This document shows positions 5,971-13,501 of a DNA stretch of 13,844 nucleotides, piece after piece. The notes under the pieces were generated by a model. It was not told where the DNA came from, ran no database searches, and saw only the letters and a program-made list of their open reading frames with translations. Source of the DNA: Bacteroidales bacterium UBA6828 (lineage in GTDB: Bacteria > Bacteroidota > Bacteroidia > Bacteroidales > Paludibacteraceae). The stretch is from positions 1-13,844 of the forward strand of contig DKEG01000032.1 of NCBI GenBank assembly GCA_002452095.1, in the 5' to 3' direction. Made by a program: the position numbers and the translations under genes. Positions within the stretch are counted from its first letter, which is position 1, and each line of letters starts with the position of its first letter.

Positions 5971-6018
5971 AAGACCCCCTTAGTCCCCCTTCAAAGGGGG
6001 AGATGCAGAGCGGGTCTT
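5971..6018. repeat. Palindromic intergenic element C (short)
   Basis: AAGACCC at 5971-5977 pairs with GGGTCTT at 6012-6018, and inside lies a second hairpin (CCCCCTT/AAGGGGG near 5985-6000). The architecture and C/G runs recall one arm of elements A and B, so it may be a solo or degraded relative. It lies in the leader of the 100-residue gene. Confidence 0.6.
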
Positions 6019-6106
6019 GGGTTTAGGTTGGTTGTAAAGGCTGTTTCTTTGACATCGCGTGCCTTGTTTGCGATGTGGCGGGTGGCTGTTTCTGTGTGTA
6101 CATAAG

Positions 6107-6140
6107 AAAAGCACCGCCTTTATCTTTCGAAAGACGGTGC
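6107..6140 (-). terminator. Terminator of the restriction-modification gene
   Basis: The arms GCACCG (6111-6116) and CGGTGC (6135-6140) enclose a second complementary part (TTTC/GAAA). On the minus strand the hairpin is followed by TTTTC. It lies about 45 bases after the stop of the R-M gene, so that gene appears to be transcribed alone. Confidence 0.75.
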
Positions 6141-6147
6141 AAAGGTA
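6140..6147 (-). promoter_or_regulatory. Possible -7 element, leftward
   Basis: On the minus strand TACCTTTG lies at 6147-6140, matching the Bacteroidetes -7 box. No TTG is found 19-21 bases upstream, so the promoter would be weak or activator-dependent. A transcript from it would begin inside the terminator hairpin and pass through it, which would reduce output to the 100- and 111-residue genes. Confidence 0.25.
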
Positions 6148-6184
6148 GTATGTTTTGGAATAACGGTGAGCGGATTAGGCAGGA

Positions 6185-9100
6185 TTAGGCGCGGTTTGGT
6201 GCGATTTGGTTGTGTTTGGAGCGGTTTTTAAGTGGCATTTTGTGCGGTTGACTGCATAATTGAAGATATAATGCAGTGAGTTCCAAGGCTGCCATTTCTT
6301 TTGTAATGGTTTTATCTGTTGCCTGCTTTGATTTTTCTGCAATTTTCCGCATAATCATATTATTTTCATCATATTTAGGGATATACAGATGTGCCTTTTT
6401 TAGGCTAAATCCATTCTTCTTGAATGTGCTATGCATATAGGCGCGGACTATACCGCTATTGAGAATACCATTGATATAATGTGCTTCCTGCTCAGTAATA
6501 AATTGTTTTTTAGTATCTTGGCTTATGATAATGGTATGTTTGACACATATAGGATGTTTATATTCTCCCCACTGCGTCTTAATGGGTGCAACCACCGTAG
6601 CACAAAAAGATGAATTATCCCTTGCTGCGACAATATGAGGAGCGAAAGTATATGCTCCAATTTTAGACAGAGCATAAAATTCTCTTCCGCGATGCATCAT
6701 TTTACTTTTTTCTGCTTGTAGTTCCAAAAGTTCCTTGTTATTCGCCAAATATAACGCAAGTTTGTTGTCTGTAGATAACAAATCGTTCAAAGCAACCGGT
6801 TGTTTTGTGTCAGAACTTGCATAAGGCACTATATGATAATTATTTCGGAAAGTGAATTCAAAAGGTGATATACAAGGTCCCTCTACCATAGGATAGATAT
6901 ATCGTGTAGGCAGATTCCAACCAGCAGAAGGAATGTTGGTTACTTTATATTTCGCAGTTTTGCGTACATCATTTTTGAATAAAAAATGTTCTGCCTCTTG
7001 AGATGGTGCTATACCAATCAACTTAAACACCTCGAAAGGTGTAGACTCGACCCCTGTCCTATACTCATAATCAGACTCCCCTGAGATTGCTGAATAATCA
7101 TATTGTTCGGACGTGTATGTAAAGGCAGTAGATTCCTCTGCATTTTGTATGGCAGTATAGTGTCTGAATGTAAGATATTTTTTAGCCTTACTGAATATGG
7201 TTAGCAGATTGAGGTCTGCGTCCGATATTGTTTTCTTCCGCGAAATCTCTTGTACAGGTATCCCCGCTTTATAAGAAACCCTATCAGCAGCATAATAGTA
7301 GGTATTAAAATCCTGTGAAACAACCTTATTCCCTGATCGGAACGGTCTCAATGGTGCCACCCATCTATCAATTTTTTGCAGGTATAATCTTTTATCTGCT
7401 GCATAATCTATATAGAAATTTCTAAATTCTTCGTAAGAATTTTGGGACATTATGCTATCCGGCATAAGAAAAGCCAAAACGCCATCGGATGCAAGCCAAT
7501 TGGTTGCCACAACATTTGAGATGAGTGCACATATATTGAGTTGTGCACCTCCAAAGAGACTGTCATTACAAAATATATGCTTGACATCACAGAAAGTTTT
7601 TATCTTCTCGGCATATTTGGCGGGGAGATGTTCCCATTTAACCCAAGGCGGGTTACCTACGATATAGTCGAATTCTTGCAATCTTGCAATAAGCATAAAA
7701 TTGGTAACAATACGTATCCATATACCATCCCATTGCTGTTGATGAAGCGTTACGAGATCTTGCGATAACTGCCAAAGGCGTTGTGTCAATGCCTGTGACT
7801 GCTGCTCTTCGTGTGATAAGAGTTTACAAAAAGCATCGTACAGCAATTCTGTATTTTCTACTTGAACAAGCGATTGCAGTTGGTTCATATCCTGCGCAAA
7901 CGTATCGGTTTTGACCAATCGTTTCGGGAGAAGGACAGAAAAGCCTTTTTGTGTATTATCAATCTGATAGTTATAACATTCAATACCATCAATCAACACG
8001 CTAACGGGTACGACTGCCGAATCGCCTAAAAAGACGGGGATTTCGACATCTTGGATATTACCAAGTTGATGTAAAGCCATAAAATAACTGACACGTGCAG
8101 AAAGCACGGAGAGCGGATTTATATCAACTCCATACACGCGGTGCAAAATACTATGGAGAATATTCTCTTTTTCTTGTTTGGACAACTCCGTTAAACTGAT
8201 ATTTTCACCAACTATTTTCTTAATGAGTGCAATAAGGAAAATGCCAGAACCACAGCAAGGGTCTATGGCTTTCCAATTGTCAGTCTTCCGAACTTGCATA
8301 GCCCCTTCAATCACGGAATCTGCAAGCCACTCAGGGGTAAAGTACTCTCCCATAGAGTGGCGTACAGATTGCGGGATGATGCTCATATACAAGTCCTTGA
8401 ATATGTCAACAGGGTTATATCTGACATCCAGCGAGAAAGCGGAATAATCATCCAATATTTCCATAATATCCCGGATGACGATATAAAAATCGCGAGTCCA
8501 TTGGTTCTTGTCCGCATACCATGAAAAATAGTCTCCTTCCAAGAAATTATGTACCCCCATATTTGTGTATGTATAGCCATCTTCCAAACTTTGGAAGAAT
8601 GCTTGCAATTTGTCGGATGTAAAGTTTTCTGTATATAGATTGTGGTATTCTATTGTTTGGCAGTCGGAAGTAGACAGTTTATCAACGACCTTACATGCAA
8701 TAAGTTTGACCAAAACGGCATAGGCTGTTTGGAGAGCAAACAAGGCTCTGTGTTCTGTGTCATTGTCGTGTATATCTGTATCAAATATGAGTGATAGGTC
8801 ATTTCTTCGTTTTTGGATGTCACTACTTTTCCCGTTATCATCCGCAGACAGACGCATCAAGGCTTTCCACTCTTCAAAAAGCATGATGGTTTTTCCTGTA
8901 GGATGCTTTGTTATCATAGTATAAAGGATACGGGCAGCCTCTTTGGTTTTGGAATCATGTACAGCGGAAACTGCAAAATCCGCAACTATATTGCGCGGTT
9001 CAAATTTTTTGTGCTGGTTGTTTAGTATAGCACGAATAATCCTGTCAATATCTTCTTGTTTGATAGAATGCAAAGTGGTGTATTTGACATCTTCACCGAT

Positions 9101-9532
9101 AAAAGAGAAATAACAAATATGCAATCCATCCGTCAGAATAGCATCGTATTTGATATTTTTCTGTGCATAAAGAGCCTCAAGATAATCCACAACTTGTTGT
9201 ATAGCCGTAGTTTGTTGTGTTTCTGTAAGTAATTTAGAATGGTGTTTGTATTCTATAACCAAGTTATTGACTATGGCATCAAGCCTTCCCTTTCCGCTTT
9301 GTCGTTTGGCAAGGACATCAATCGTGTGCTGGATATTAGAAACGGGTTGTTCCTTTTGAATATTCAGTTCCACGCCGAGTTGCTCTCTCAAAAGGTAATA
9401 AATTTCCCGCTCAAAGATTTGCGCTGTTTGAGATTCATTTTGAGACAACTCAGCACCGAGCGTTATCCGGTGCAAGATATTATCTATTTGTTTGGGATAG
9501 TCAGGACTATTCAACCATGCAGGCGTATTCAT
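6185..9532 (-). CDS. Type IIG-like restriction-modification enzyme (1115 aa)
   Basis: This is a single-chain DNA N6-adenine methyltransferase fused to a nuclease. Residues 1-170 look like a PD-(D/E)xK nuclease, with GRLDAIVNNLVIEYK giving D85, E94 and K96 and an upstream acid at E41. Residues 180-390 are helical. GEYFTP (about 395-400) leads into the methyltransferase core, with SAM-binding DPCCGSG at 424-430, motif II acid D470 and catalytic NPPW at 627-630. The rest (about 640-1115) is the expected target-recognition part. Both active sites look intact. Homologs protect host DNA by methylation and cut unmodified foreign DNA; the target site cannot be read from sequence. I chose the ATG at 9532: an upstream in-frame TTG (9559) falls only about five bases from the predicted transcription start. 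The gene is AT-richer than the phage genes and has its own promoter and terminator, so it looks like an acquired moron. Confidence 0.9.
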   Translation of the reverse strand: MNTPAWLNSPDYPKQIDNILHRITLGAELSQNESQTAQIFEREIYYLLREQLGVELNIQKEQPVSNIQHTIDVLAKRQSGKGRLDAIVNNLVIEYKHHSKLLTETQQTTAIQQVVDYLEALYAQKNIKYDAILTDGLHICYFSFIGEDVKYTTLHSIKQEDIDRIIRAILNNQHKKFEPRNIVADFAVSAVHDSKTKEAARILYTMITKHPTGKTIMLFEEWKALMRLSADDNGKSSDIQKRRNDLSLIFDTDIHDNDTEHRALFALQTAYAVLVKLIACKVVDKLSTSDCQTIEYHNLYTENFTSDKLQAFFQSLEDGYTYTNMGVHNFLEGDYFSWYADKNQWTRDFYIVIRDIMEILDDYSAFSLDVRYNPVDIFKDLYMSIIPQSVRHSMGEYFTPEWLADSVIEGAMQVRKTDNWKAIDPCCGSGIFLIALIKKIVGENISLTELSKQEKENILHSILHRVYGVDINPLSVLSARVSYFMALHQLGNIQDVEIPVFLGDSAVVPVSVLIDGIECYNYQIDNTQKGFSVLLPKRLVKTDTFAQDMNQLQSLVQVENTELLYDAFCKLLSHEEQQSQALTQRLWQLSQDLVTLHQQQWDGIWIRIVTNFMLIARLQEFDYIVGNPPWVKWEHLPAKYAEKIKTFCDVKHIFCNDSLFGGAQLNICALISNVVATNWLASDGVLAFLMPDSIMSQNSYEEFRNFYIDYAADKRLYLQKIDRWVAPLRPFRSGNKVVSQDFNTYYYAADRVSYKAGIPVQEISRKKTISDADLNLLTIFSKAKKYLTFRHYTAIQNAEESTAFTYTSEQYDYSAISGESDYEYRTGVESTPFEVFKLIGIAPSQEAEHFLFKNDVRKTAKYKVTNIPSAGWNLPTRYIYPMVEGPCISPFEFTFRNNYHIVPYASSDTKQPVALNDLLSTDNKLALYLANNKELLELQAEKSKMMHRGREFYALSKIGAYTFAPHIVAARDNSSFCATVVAPIKTQWGEYKHPICVKHTIIISQDTKKQFITEQEAHYINGILNSGIVRAYMHSTFKKNGFSLKKAHLYIPKYDENNMIMRKIAEKSKQATDKTITKEMAALELTALYLQLCSQPHKMPLKNRSKHNQIAPNRA

Positions 9533-9569
9533 AATTACCAAATCTTTGAGATTTAACAAAACGTAGGCA

Positions 9570-9601
9570 CAAAGGTAACCATTTTTTTTGAAACATACAA
9601 A
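9570..9601 (-). promoter_or_regulatory. Promoter of the restriction-modification gene
   Basis: On the minus strand TTTG (9601-9598) and TACCTTTG (9577-9570) are 20 bases apart, a full match to the Bacteroidetes promoter pattern. The expected start near 9564 leaves a leader of about 30 bases before the ATG at 9532. The remaining spacer, 9602-9736, shows no clear terminator for the gene upstream. Confidence 0.8.
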
Positions 9602-9736
9602 TAGAAAATGTTATTTTGATGTATTAAGGTATTGTTTGTTAAGTATTTAGGACATCCTTCAATATTCCTTGTTTCACGTTGCCTGCTTTGTGTTAGTGGT
9701 TTGCTGTCGCGAGTTCTTGCTTTTTTTGTACGTTGA

Positions 9737-9922
9737 TTAGTCGGGCAAGTCGATGGCGTATTTGTCGGTGAGATAGGCGACGACGCGGGGCGGGAGGAGT
9801 TTGGTTTGCGGGGTGATGCCTTGGGATGTGAGGTAGTCGGTGTCGGACTGAAGCCAACGGCGGAAAGTGGCAGTGCTGACACCTGCGAAAAGGGCGAGTT
9901 GGGATTTGGTGTAGGATTTCAT
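9737..9922 (-). CDS. Small HTH protein, DUF4248-like (61 aa)
   Basis: A 61-residue protein starts MKSYTKSQLALFAGVSTATF. Residues 4-25 fit a helix-turn-helix (SQLALFAGVSTATFRRWL), followed by a short segment with PPRVVAYLTDKYAIDLPD. The shape resembles small DUF4248-type or excisionase-like proteins that are frequent in Bacteroidales prophages. It could bind DNA, but nothing in the sequence shows a target. It starts 32 bases after the assembly chaperone gene, in a spacer with repeated GTTGAT words. It is the last phage gene before the restriction-modification gene, at the place where a tape measure gene would be expected. Confidence 0.7.
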   Translation of the reverse strand: MKSYTKSQLALFAGVSTATFRRWLQSDTDYLTSQGITPQTKLLPPRVVAYLTDKYAIDLPD

Positions 9923-9954
9923 TTTTTAGTTGATGAGTTGATAGGTTGATAAGT

Positions 9955-10350
9955 TTATGCGTGGTTGAAAGGGTTGATGGATTGATATTTTTTCGTTGTT
10001 GTTTGTTTTTGGCGTTGATATAGAGTTCCTATAGTGTTCCCATAGCGGGAACGGTTAGCGAGAGATATATAGTCTTCATCGTCGCGGATACACTCGTCGC
10101 CTCCGAGCCACAGAGCGTCAAGCAGTTGGCGTGCTGCCACGTCCAGTCCGGCACTCATCATGGTGCGGGTGTAGTCGCTGAGTTCTTTTGCGTTGAGCGG
10201 TTTGAGGATTGCGATTTTATCTTCGACGGCGATGATACAGAGTTTGCGTCCGTTGAACTCTTTGGCAAGCAGGTCGAGTTTGTCTTTGCCGAACCGCTGT
10301 TCGGCAAGTTGTACGGCTGCGGGTGCCGGTTGTTGGGTTGTTTGGTTCAT
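9955..10350 (-). CDS. Tail assembly chaperone candidate (131 aa)
   Basis: A 131-residue acidic-to-neutral soluble protein starts MNQTTQQPAPAAVQLAEQRF. It has a compact helical body (LNAKELSDYTRTMMSAGLDV, then LLDALWLGGDECIRDDEDYI) and a Gln/Lys-rich tail. The position immediately after sheath and tube is where contractile phages code the chaperone that binds the tape measure protein. The pattern of a short alpha/beta start followed by LLDALWLGGDE fits such proteins in Bacteroidales phages. I chose the ATG at 10350, which lies five bases after the tube stop; a longer open frame upstream is only a shadow of the tube gene. No slippery heptamer or second chaperone frame is evident. The tape measure partner is absent from the window. 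Confidence 0.7.
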   Translation of the reverse strand: MNQTTQQPAPAAVQLAEQRFGKDKLDLLAKEFNGRKLCIIAVEDKIAILKPLNAKELSDYTRTMMSAGLDVAARQLLDALWLGGDECIRDDEDYISLANRSRYGNTIGTLYQRQKQTTTKKYQSINPFNHA

Positions 10351-10355
10351 AACGG

Positions 10356-10825
10356 TCAGAGACTGATGGTTGTTTTGTTGATGTCCATACAGATGAACGG
10401 CATAGAGCACTCGCGTCTTTTGTCGTTCTGCTTGAGGGTGTCGGTGGTCTCGGTGAAAGCCACGCCGCGTGCTTCGTCGGAATGGGCTTGCGACAATGAA
10501 ACGCGCCTGCGCGTTTAGGTCGCCGCCATTCCTCCTCTCGTCGTCGCAAACCTTCGGTTTACGCCGCCGGTTGTAAGGTGTAGCCTGCGGCCTGTGCCGC
10601 CTGCTCGAGACGGTCTGCCTCGTAGCCCCAAAGAGTGATACTGCCCGAGCACTTGATGTTTCCTGCCTGGATGTCAATGGGGTGCTGTCCGGCACCATAC
10701 TGTTCCTCTTTCTCGACGGTTTTCTTGAGTTCCCATGCGGTGATACCGACGATGATACGGTCTGCGATTTTGACCTCGGTGTGATGCCAAGCGTACTCGC
10801 TTGACTTGATGTGCATATTAGGCAT
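10356..10825 (-). pseudogene. Tail tube protein gene, interrupted
   Basis: The N-terminal part (10559-10825, 88 codons from ATG at 10825) begins MPNMHIKSSEYAWHHTEVKI, runs through GYEADRLEQAAQAAGY and stops at TAA. The C-terminal part reads in another frame to the TGA at 10356: DEARGVAFTETTDTLKQNDK, then ECSMPFICMDIN. Both parts are typical of the small tube protein that contractile phages code directly after the sheath. Between them lies a hairpin repeat (about 10488-10570) with stops in both frames. Removing roughly 60-65 bases would leave about 135 codons, the usual size. The gene starts 12 bases after the sheath stop and ends five bases before the chaperone start, so the outer limits are firm. 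A sequencing or assembly error cannot be excluded, but a related repeat elsewhere argues for a real insertion or rearrangement. Confidence 0.7.
10488..10570. repeat. Double-hairpin repeat, copy 1 (inside tail tube gene)
   Basis: TTGCGAC (10488-10494) and GTCGCAA (10543-10549) form outer arms. Inside is a 7-bp hairpin (AAACGCG 10499-10505, CGCGTTT 10510-10516), then a linker containing TTCCTCCTCT, then a further imperfect hairpin (AAACC/GGTTT around 10548-10560). It shares GAAACGCGC, the pyrimidine-rich linker and the two-hairpin plan with 4636-4708. On the minus strand the linker is AGAGGAGGAA followed by ATGGCGGCGACCTAA, a four-codon frame that is unlikely to matter as a peptide. Confidence 0.55.
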
Positions 10826-10837
10826 AATGTACAAAGT

Positions 10838-11980
10838 TTAGAGCGTAGCCGCCAGCCCGAGCGATACGGTTATCCACGTGAGATAGCCGAGCGGCATGAT
10901 ACGCAGTTGGATATTGATAGTAGAGGTATTGATGATGTCCTGGTTCAAATCAACATAAACCCCGGCTTGGGATATTTGGTCACCCATGGAAGCGAGGATA
11001 GCCTGTTCAAGGGTGTTCTCGATGTCAGCGGCTTCGGTTGCGTTGATAGTGCCGTCGGCGTTCATCGTGATGCCCGTCTCGATATAGGGGGCGTAGGTGG
11101 CAGCGGCAATGCGCTGCGCCTTGTCGATGACACGTCCATGAACGAGGATGCGGAAATCGTCTTTGGAGCACATGTTGTCCCGCCCGAAATAGTAGCCCGC
11201 CGAACCCGGTCGGTGCATAAACGTAAGGAAGCCTGCATTGTGGAGCGTCTCCATATCTACGCGGTCTTCGTATTTGTCGGCACCTATATAGACCTGTTGT
11301 ACGGAGAGGACACCGTTCTGCCCGTTGCCTACCTTGATATGCGAGCCGTATTTGCAGGCACGTGCCAGGAGTACGCTGACAGCCGCGGAGCCGTCGGGCG
11401 ATGTTCCGCCGAGCAGGACACAGGCATAACCATTGGTGGCGTCTTGAGGTGTGTAGTCGTTGGTCTTGCCGGCATTCGCCACCCGTCCTTCGATAATGAA
11501 ACGGACAGGGGTGTTGGCGGTTTGCATGGCTTCGCCGACGGTCTTGCAGGCAGTAACGGCAGCGGGTACATCGGAGTCCAGGAACGCCGTACCCTGTTGG
11601 TAGTCCGACTGCGGTTTGCGGGCGATGGCAATGAGGTTGATGTTGCCGCGGCCGTCGCGCAGCAGTTTGCTGACGCCATTGGCTTCGGTGGAGGTGAGTG
11701 CCTCCGCCATAGTCATAGAAGCGGCTGTACCGAAAAGGAACAGGCGTTGGCTTCCGCCGAGTTCGTTGTAATACTCCCCGATGAGGCGGTGCGCGAAAGG
11801 TTCCGCCTCGGCGGTGTAGCCTTTGGACTCGGCATCGGCAAGGGAATAGACCTCTTGGGTCTTCGCTACAAGGCTCTCGGTGGAGACCGTGAGCATAAGA
11901 GCAGGCACCGCGTCGAGGACGGCTACAGACTGCATGAGGTTGCCATTGGCGACATTGACTTTGACTTGTGGGAATGACAT
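10838..11980 (-). CDS. Contractile tail sheath protein (DUF2586-like, 380 aa)
   Basis: A 380-residue protein begins MSFPQVKVNVANGNLMQSVA. Its layout fits the DUF2586 family, the tail sheath of many Bacteroidales Mu-like prophages: an N-terminal beta part, a central alpha/beta region with FLFGTAASMTMAEAL and FIIEGR, and a conserved C-terminus (VYVDLNQDIINTSTINIQLR, then PLGYLTWITVSLGLAATL). Sheath subunits polymerise around the tube and shorten to drive DNA delivery. I chose the ATG at 11980, four bases after the preceding stop; an upstream start at 12004 would overlap that gene. It is followed by the interrupted tube gene. The frame is intact and GC-rich. A sheath without a working tube, tape measure or baseplate cannot build a normal tail. 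Confidence 0.85.
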   Translation of the reverse strand: MSFPQVKVNVANGNLMQSVAVLDAVPALMLTVSTESLVAKTQEVYSLADAESKGYTAEAEPFAHRLIGEYYNELGGSQRLFLFGTAASMTMAEALTSTEANGVSKLLRDGRGNINLIAIARKPQSDYQQGTAFLDSDVPAAVTACKTVGEAMQTANTPVRFIIEGRVANAGKTNDYTPQDATNGYACVLLGGTSPDGSAAVSVLLARACKYGSHIKVGNGQNGVLSVQQVYIGADKYEDRVDMETLHNAGFLTFMHRPGSAGYYFGRDNMCSKDDFRILVHGRVIDKAQRIAAATYAPYIETGITMNADGTINATEAADIENTLEQAILASMGDQISQAGVYVDLNQDIINTSTINIQLRIMPLGYLTWITVSLGLAATL

Positions 11981-11984
11981 AGGG

Positions 11985-12359
11985 CTATTGATTGATAAAA
12001 GCAAGGAGTGCTTGCTTGATGGTTGTTTTCTTGTTATCCTCGGTGATGAGGTTGAGGGCGGCGGAGGCGGCTTTGAGTTGTTCGTAGGTCATCGCCTCGA
12101 TTTGCTCTGCGGTGAGCGTGTCCTGCAGAGGGGTGTGTGCGGGTTCGGCAGGTGCGGGCTGCGCGAGGTCGGAACGGCGGACGGTCTTGACTTCGCCGTT
12201 GCCGTAGGAGAGTGCGGCGGCATGGGTGAGAAAGAATAGGTCGCCCGATACATAGACCACATCCGTGCTCTTGTAGCGTTGGAAATGGTCAATCAGACGC
12301 CCCATTGCGTCCGCGGACTTGTGGGGACCCCGTGTCAGTGCTTGATGAGAAACTTGCAT
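11985..12359 (-). CDS. Phage protein with SAP/HeH-like C-terminus (124 aa)
   Basis: A 124-residue protein starts MQVSHQALTRGPHKSADAMG. The first 60 residues contain VVYVSGDLFFLTHAAALSYG, a pattern I associate with small proteins coded near head-tail connectors in Bacteroidales prophages. A Pro/Ala linker follows, and then the last 45 residues (LTAEQIEAMTYEQLKAASAA ... KKTTIKQALLAFI) resemble a SAP/HeH helix-extension-helix domain. Such domains bind nucleic acid or serve as protein contacts in phage proteins. The start at 12359 overlaps the end of the spanin gene by 25 bases; a second ATG at 12305 would avoid this but loses conserved-looking sequence. The function is not known. Confidence 0.75.
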   Translation of the reverse strand: MQVSHQALTRGPHKSADAMGRLIDHFQRYKSTDVVYVSGDLFFLTHAAALSYGNGEVKTVRRSDLAQPAPAEPAHTPLQDTLTAEQIEAMTYEQLKAASAALNLITEDNKKTTIKQALLAFINQ

Positions 12360-12823
12360 ATAAAAAAGATTATGAGGGTGAGTAATGCGGTGGTGAGGAG
12401 GGCAAAGGTGATTTGTCCGAGTACGAGGCAGAAAGACTGCCAGCGGGTGAGCGGGGCGGGTATCTCGATGGTGCGCTGCTCGGTGCGGAGGGTGGTGATG
12501 ATACTGTCGCGGAGCCGGAGTTCACGAGAAAGGCTGTCCTCGTGGCAGTCCACAGAAAGGAGCAGGGAGCCCGTTGATTCTGTGGTTTTCGCAGTTGCTG
12601 CTATGCGGGTGCCATTGCGGGTTTCGAGTCGGCGGAGGATGACTTGGTTGGTGCTGTCGCAATCCAACAAGGCACGGACGGTGGCGGAGTCGGGTGCGAT
12701 GGTGATGAGGGTATCACGCTCGACGACACGGACTTCGCGGACGGTGTCGGTCTGCAAGGTTTGCGGGGTACGGCAGGCGGTCAATAATAAGGGCAATATC
12801 AAAAACAGACAGGTACGTTTCAT
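12335..12823 (-). CDS. Unimolecular spanin candidate (lipoprotein plus C-terminal TM, 162 aa)
   Basis: The N-terminus MKRTCLFLILPLLLTAC is a lipoprotein signal with a clear lipobox (L-T-A-C, lipid-modified C17). Residues about 25-125 are polar, and the segment from about 131 to 158 (LVLGQITFALLTTALLTLII) is a single membrane helix with a short basic tail. Outer-membrane lipid anchor plus inner-membrane helix in one chain is the layout of u-spanins, which fuse the two membranes in the last step of lysis of Gram-negative hosts. It lies directly after the amidase and the holin-like gene, starting two bases after the holin stop, which supports the role. Similar lipoproteins are common in Bacteroidales phages. 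Direct homology to a tested spanin cannot be claimed from here. Confidence 0.75.
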   Translation of the reverse strand: MKRTCLFLILPLLLTACRTPQTLQTDTVREVRVVERDTLITIAPDSATVRALLDCDSTNQVILRRLETRNGTRIAATAKTTESTGSLLLSVDCHEDSLSRELRLRDSIITTLRTEQRTIEIPAPLTRWQSFCLVLGQITFALLTTALLTLIIFFICKFLIKH

Positions 12824-12825
12824 TG

Positions 12826-13074
12826 TTACTGTTGTTTCAGGTCATCAGTAGTGCCGGAACGGAGGAGACGGAGTTCGTGAATACAGCCGACGAGGTCGAT
12901 GCCGACGGCGAGTGCGCCGATGGAGAGTAGCAGTCCTGCACCGACGAGTACGGAGTTGTGTATCTCACCCATAGGCGGTGCGAAGAAACCGCACATCATG
13001 AGCGTAAAGCCCAACAGGAGGCAGACATAGAAACGCAGTTCTCTGCGGTTGTCCCGTTTGGTTTGTTCGGTCAT
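12826..13074 (-). CDS. Holin-like membrane protein (82 aa)
   Basis: An 82-residue protein begins with a charged stretch (MTEQTKRDNRRELR). Two predicted membrane helices follow, at about 15-32 (FYVCLLLGFTLMMCGFF) and 42-62 (SVLVGAGLLLSIGALAVGID), and it ends in a polar tail. Size, two helices and charged ends fit a class II-type phage holin, which opens the inner membrane to release the endolysin. Its start overlaps the stop of the amidase gene (ATGA, 13071-13074) and it ends two bases before the spanin gene, so amidase, holin and spanin form a compact lysis cassette. The call rests on topology and neighbours, because holins share little sequence. Confidence 0.75.
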   Translation of the reverse strand: MTEQTKRDNRRELRFYVCLLLGFTLMMCGFFAPPMGEIHNSVLVGAGLLLSIGALAVGIDLVGCIHELRLLRSGTTDDLKQQ

Positions 13075-13493
13075 AACCTTTCGTCTTTAATCCATTGTTG
13101 TACATCGAAGCATGGGCAGGCTTTGTCGGCGAACTCGCGGTGTCCGTGGATAGCGGATGACGGTATATGGTAGGCGGATTGGAGGGAGCGCACGAGGGTG
13201 AGCATTGCGGCTTTCTGTGCCGGTGTACGGGTGTCTGCGGGTGTCTTGCCGTCAGCGGCAAGTCCACCGATATAGCAGATGCCGATAGTAGTGGCATTAT
13301 GCCCTTTGCAGTGCGCTCCAATCCGGTTTACCGGTCTGGCTTGCTCGACCGTGCCGTCGAGACGGATGACGTAGTGGTAGCCGATACCGTGGAAGCCGCG
13401 TTGGCGGTGCCAGCGGTCGATGTCGGCAGCCGTATAGTCGCGTCCTTCGGGGGTGGCGGAGCAATGGATGATTATTTGGTTGATAGTGCGCAT
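13071..13493 (-). CDS. N-acetylmuramoyl-L-alanine amidase endolysin (140 aa)
   Basis: This is a 140-residue amidase_2 (T7-lysozyme/PGRP fold) enzyme that cleaves the bond between N-acetylmuramic acid and the stem peptide. INQIIIHCSAT carries the first zinc ligand (H10). GIGYHYVI holds the conserved Tyr (Y39), and GHREFADKACPCFD carries H118, K124 and C126, the remaining zinc and catalytic positions. All expected residues are present. There is no signal peptide, so it should act after the holin opens the membrane. It is a catalytic domain alone, without a cell-wall-binding domain, as is usual for phages of Gram-negative hosts. The start lies nine bases after palindromic element B; its end overlaps the holin start by four bases. 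Confidence 0.92.
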   Translation of the reverse strand: MRTINQIIIHCSATPEGRDYTAADIDRWHRQRGFHGIGYHYVIRLDGTVEQARPVNRIGAHCKGHNATTIGICYIGGLAADGKTPADTRTPAQKAAMLTLVRSLQSAYHIPSSAIHGHREFADKACPCFDVQQWIKDERL

Positions 13494-13501
13494 AAGGGAG
13501 A

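Noticed and set aside
9533..9559. TTG at 9559 as start of the restriction-modification gene
   Set aside because: It would leave only about five bases from the predicted transcription start; the ATG at 9532 gives a normal leader.
10356..10560. Programmed frameshift in the tail tube gene
   Set aside because: Stops occur in both frames between the halves and no slippery heptamer is seen; a palindromic insertion explains the break better.
10811..11977. 388-codon + strand frame opposite the tail sheath
   Set aside because: It is an antisense shadow of a clearly recognised sheath gene, with implausible Val/Gly/Asp/Cys composition.
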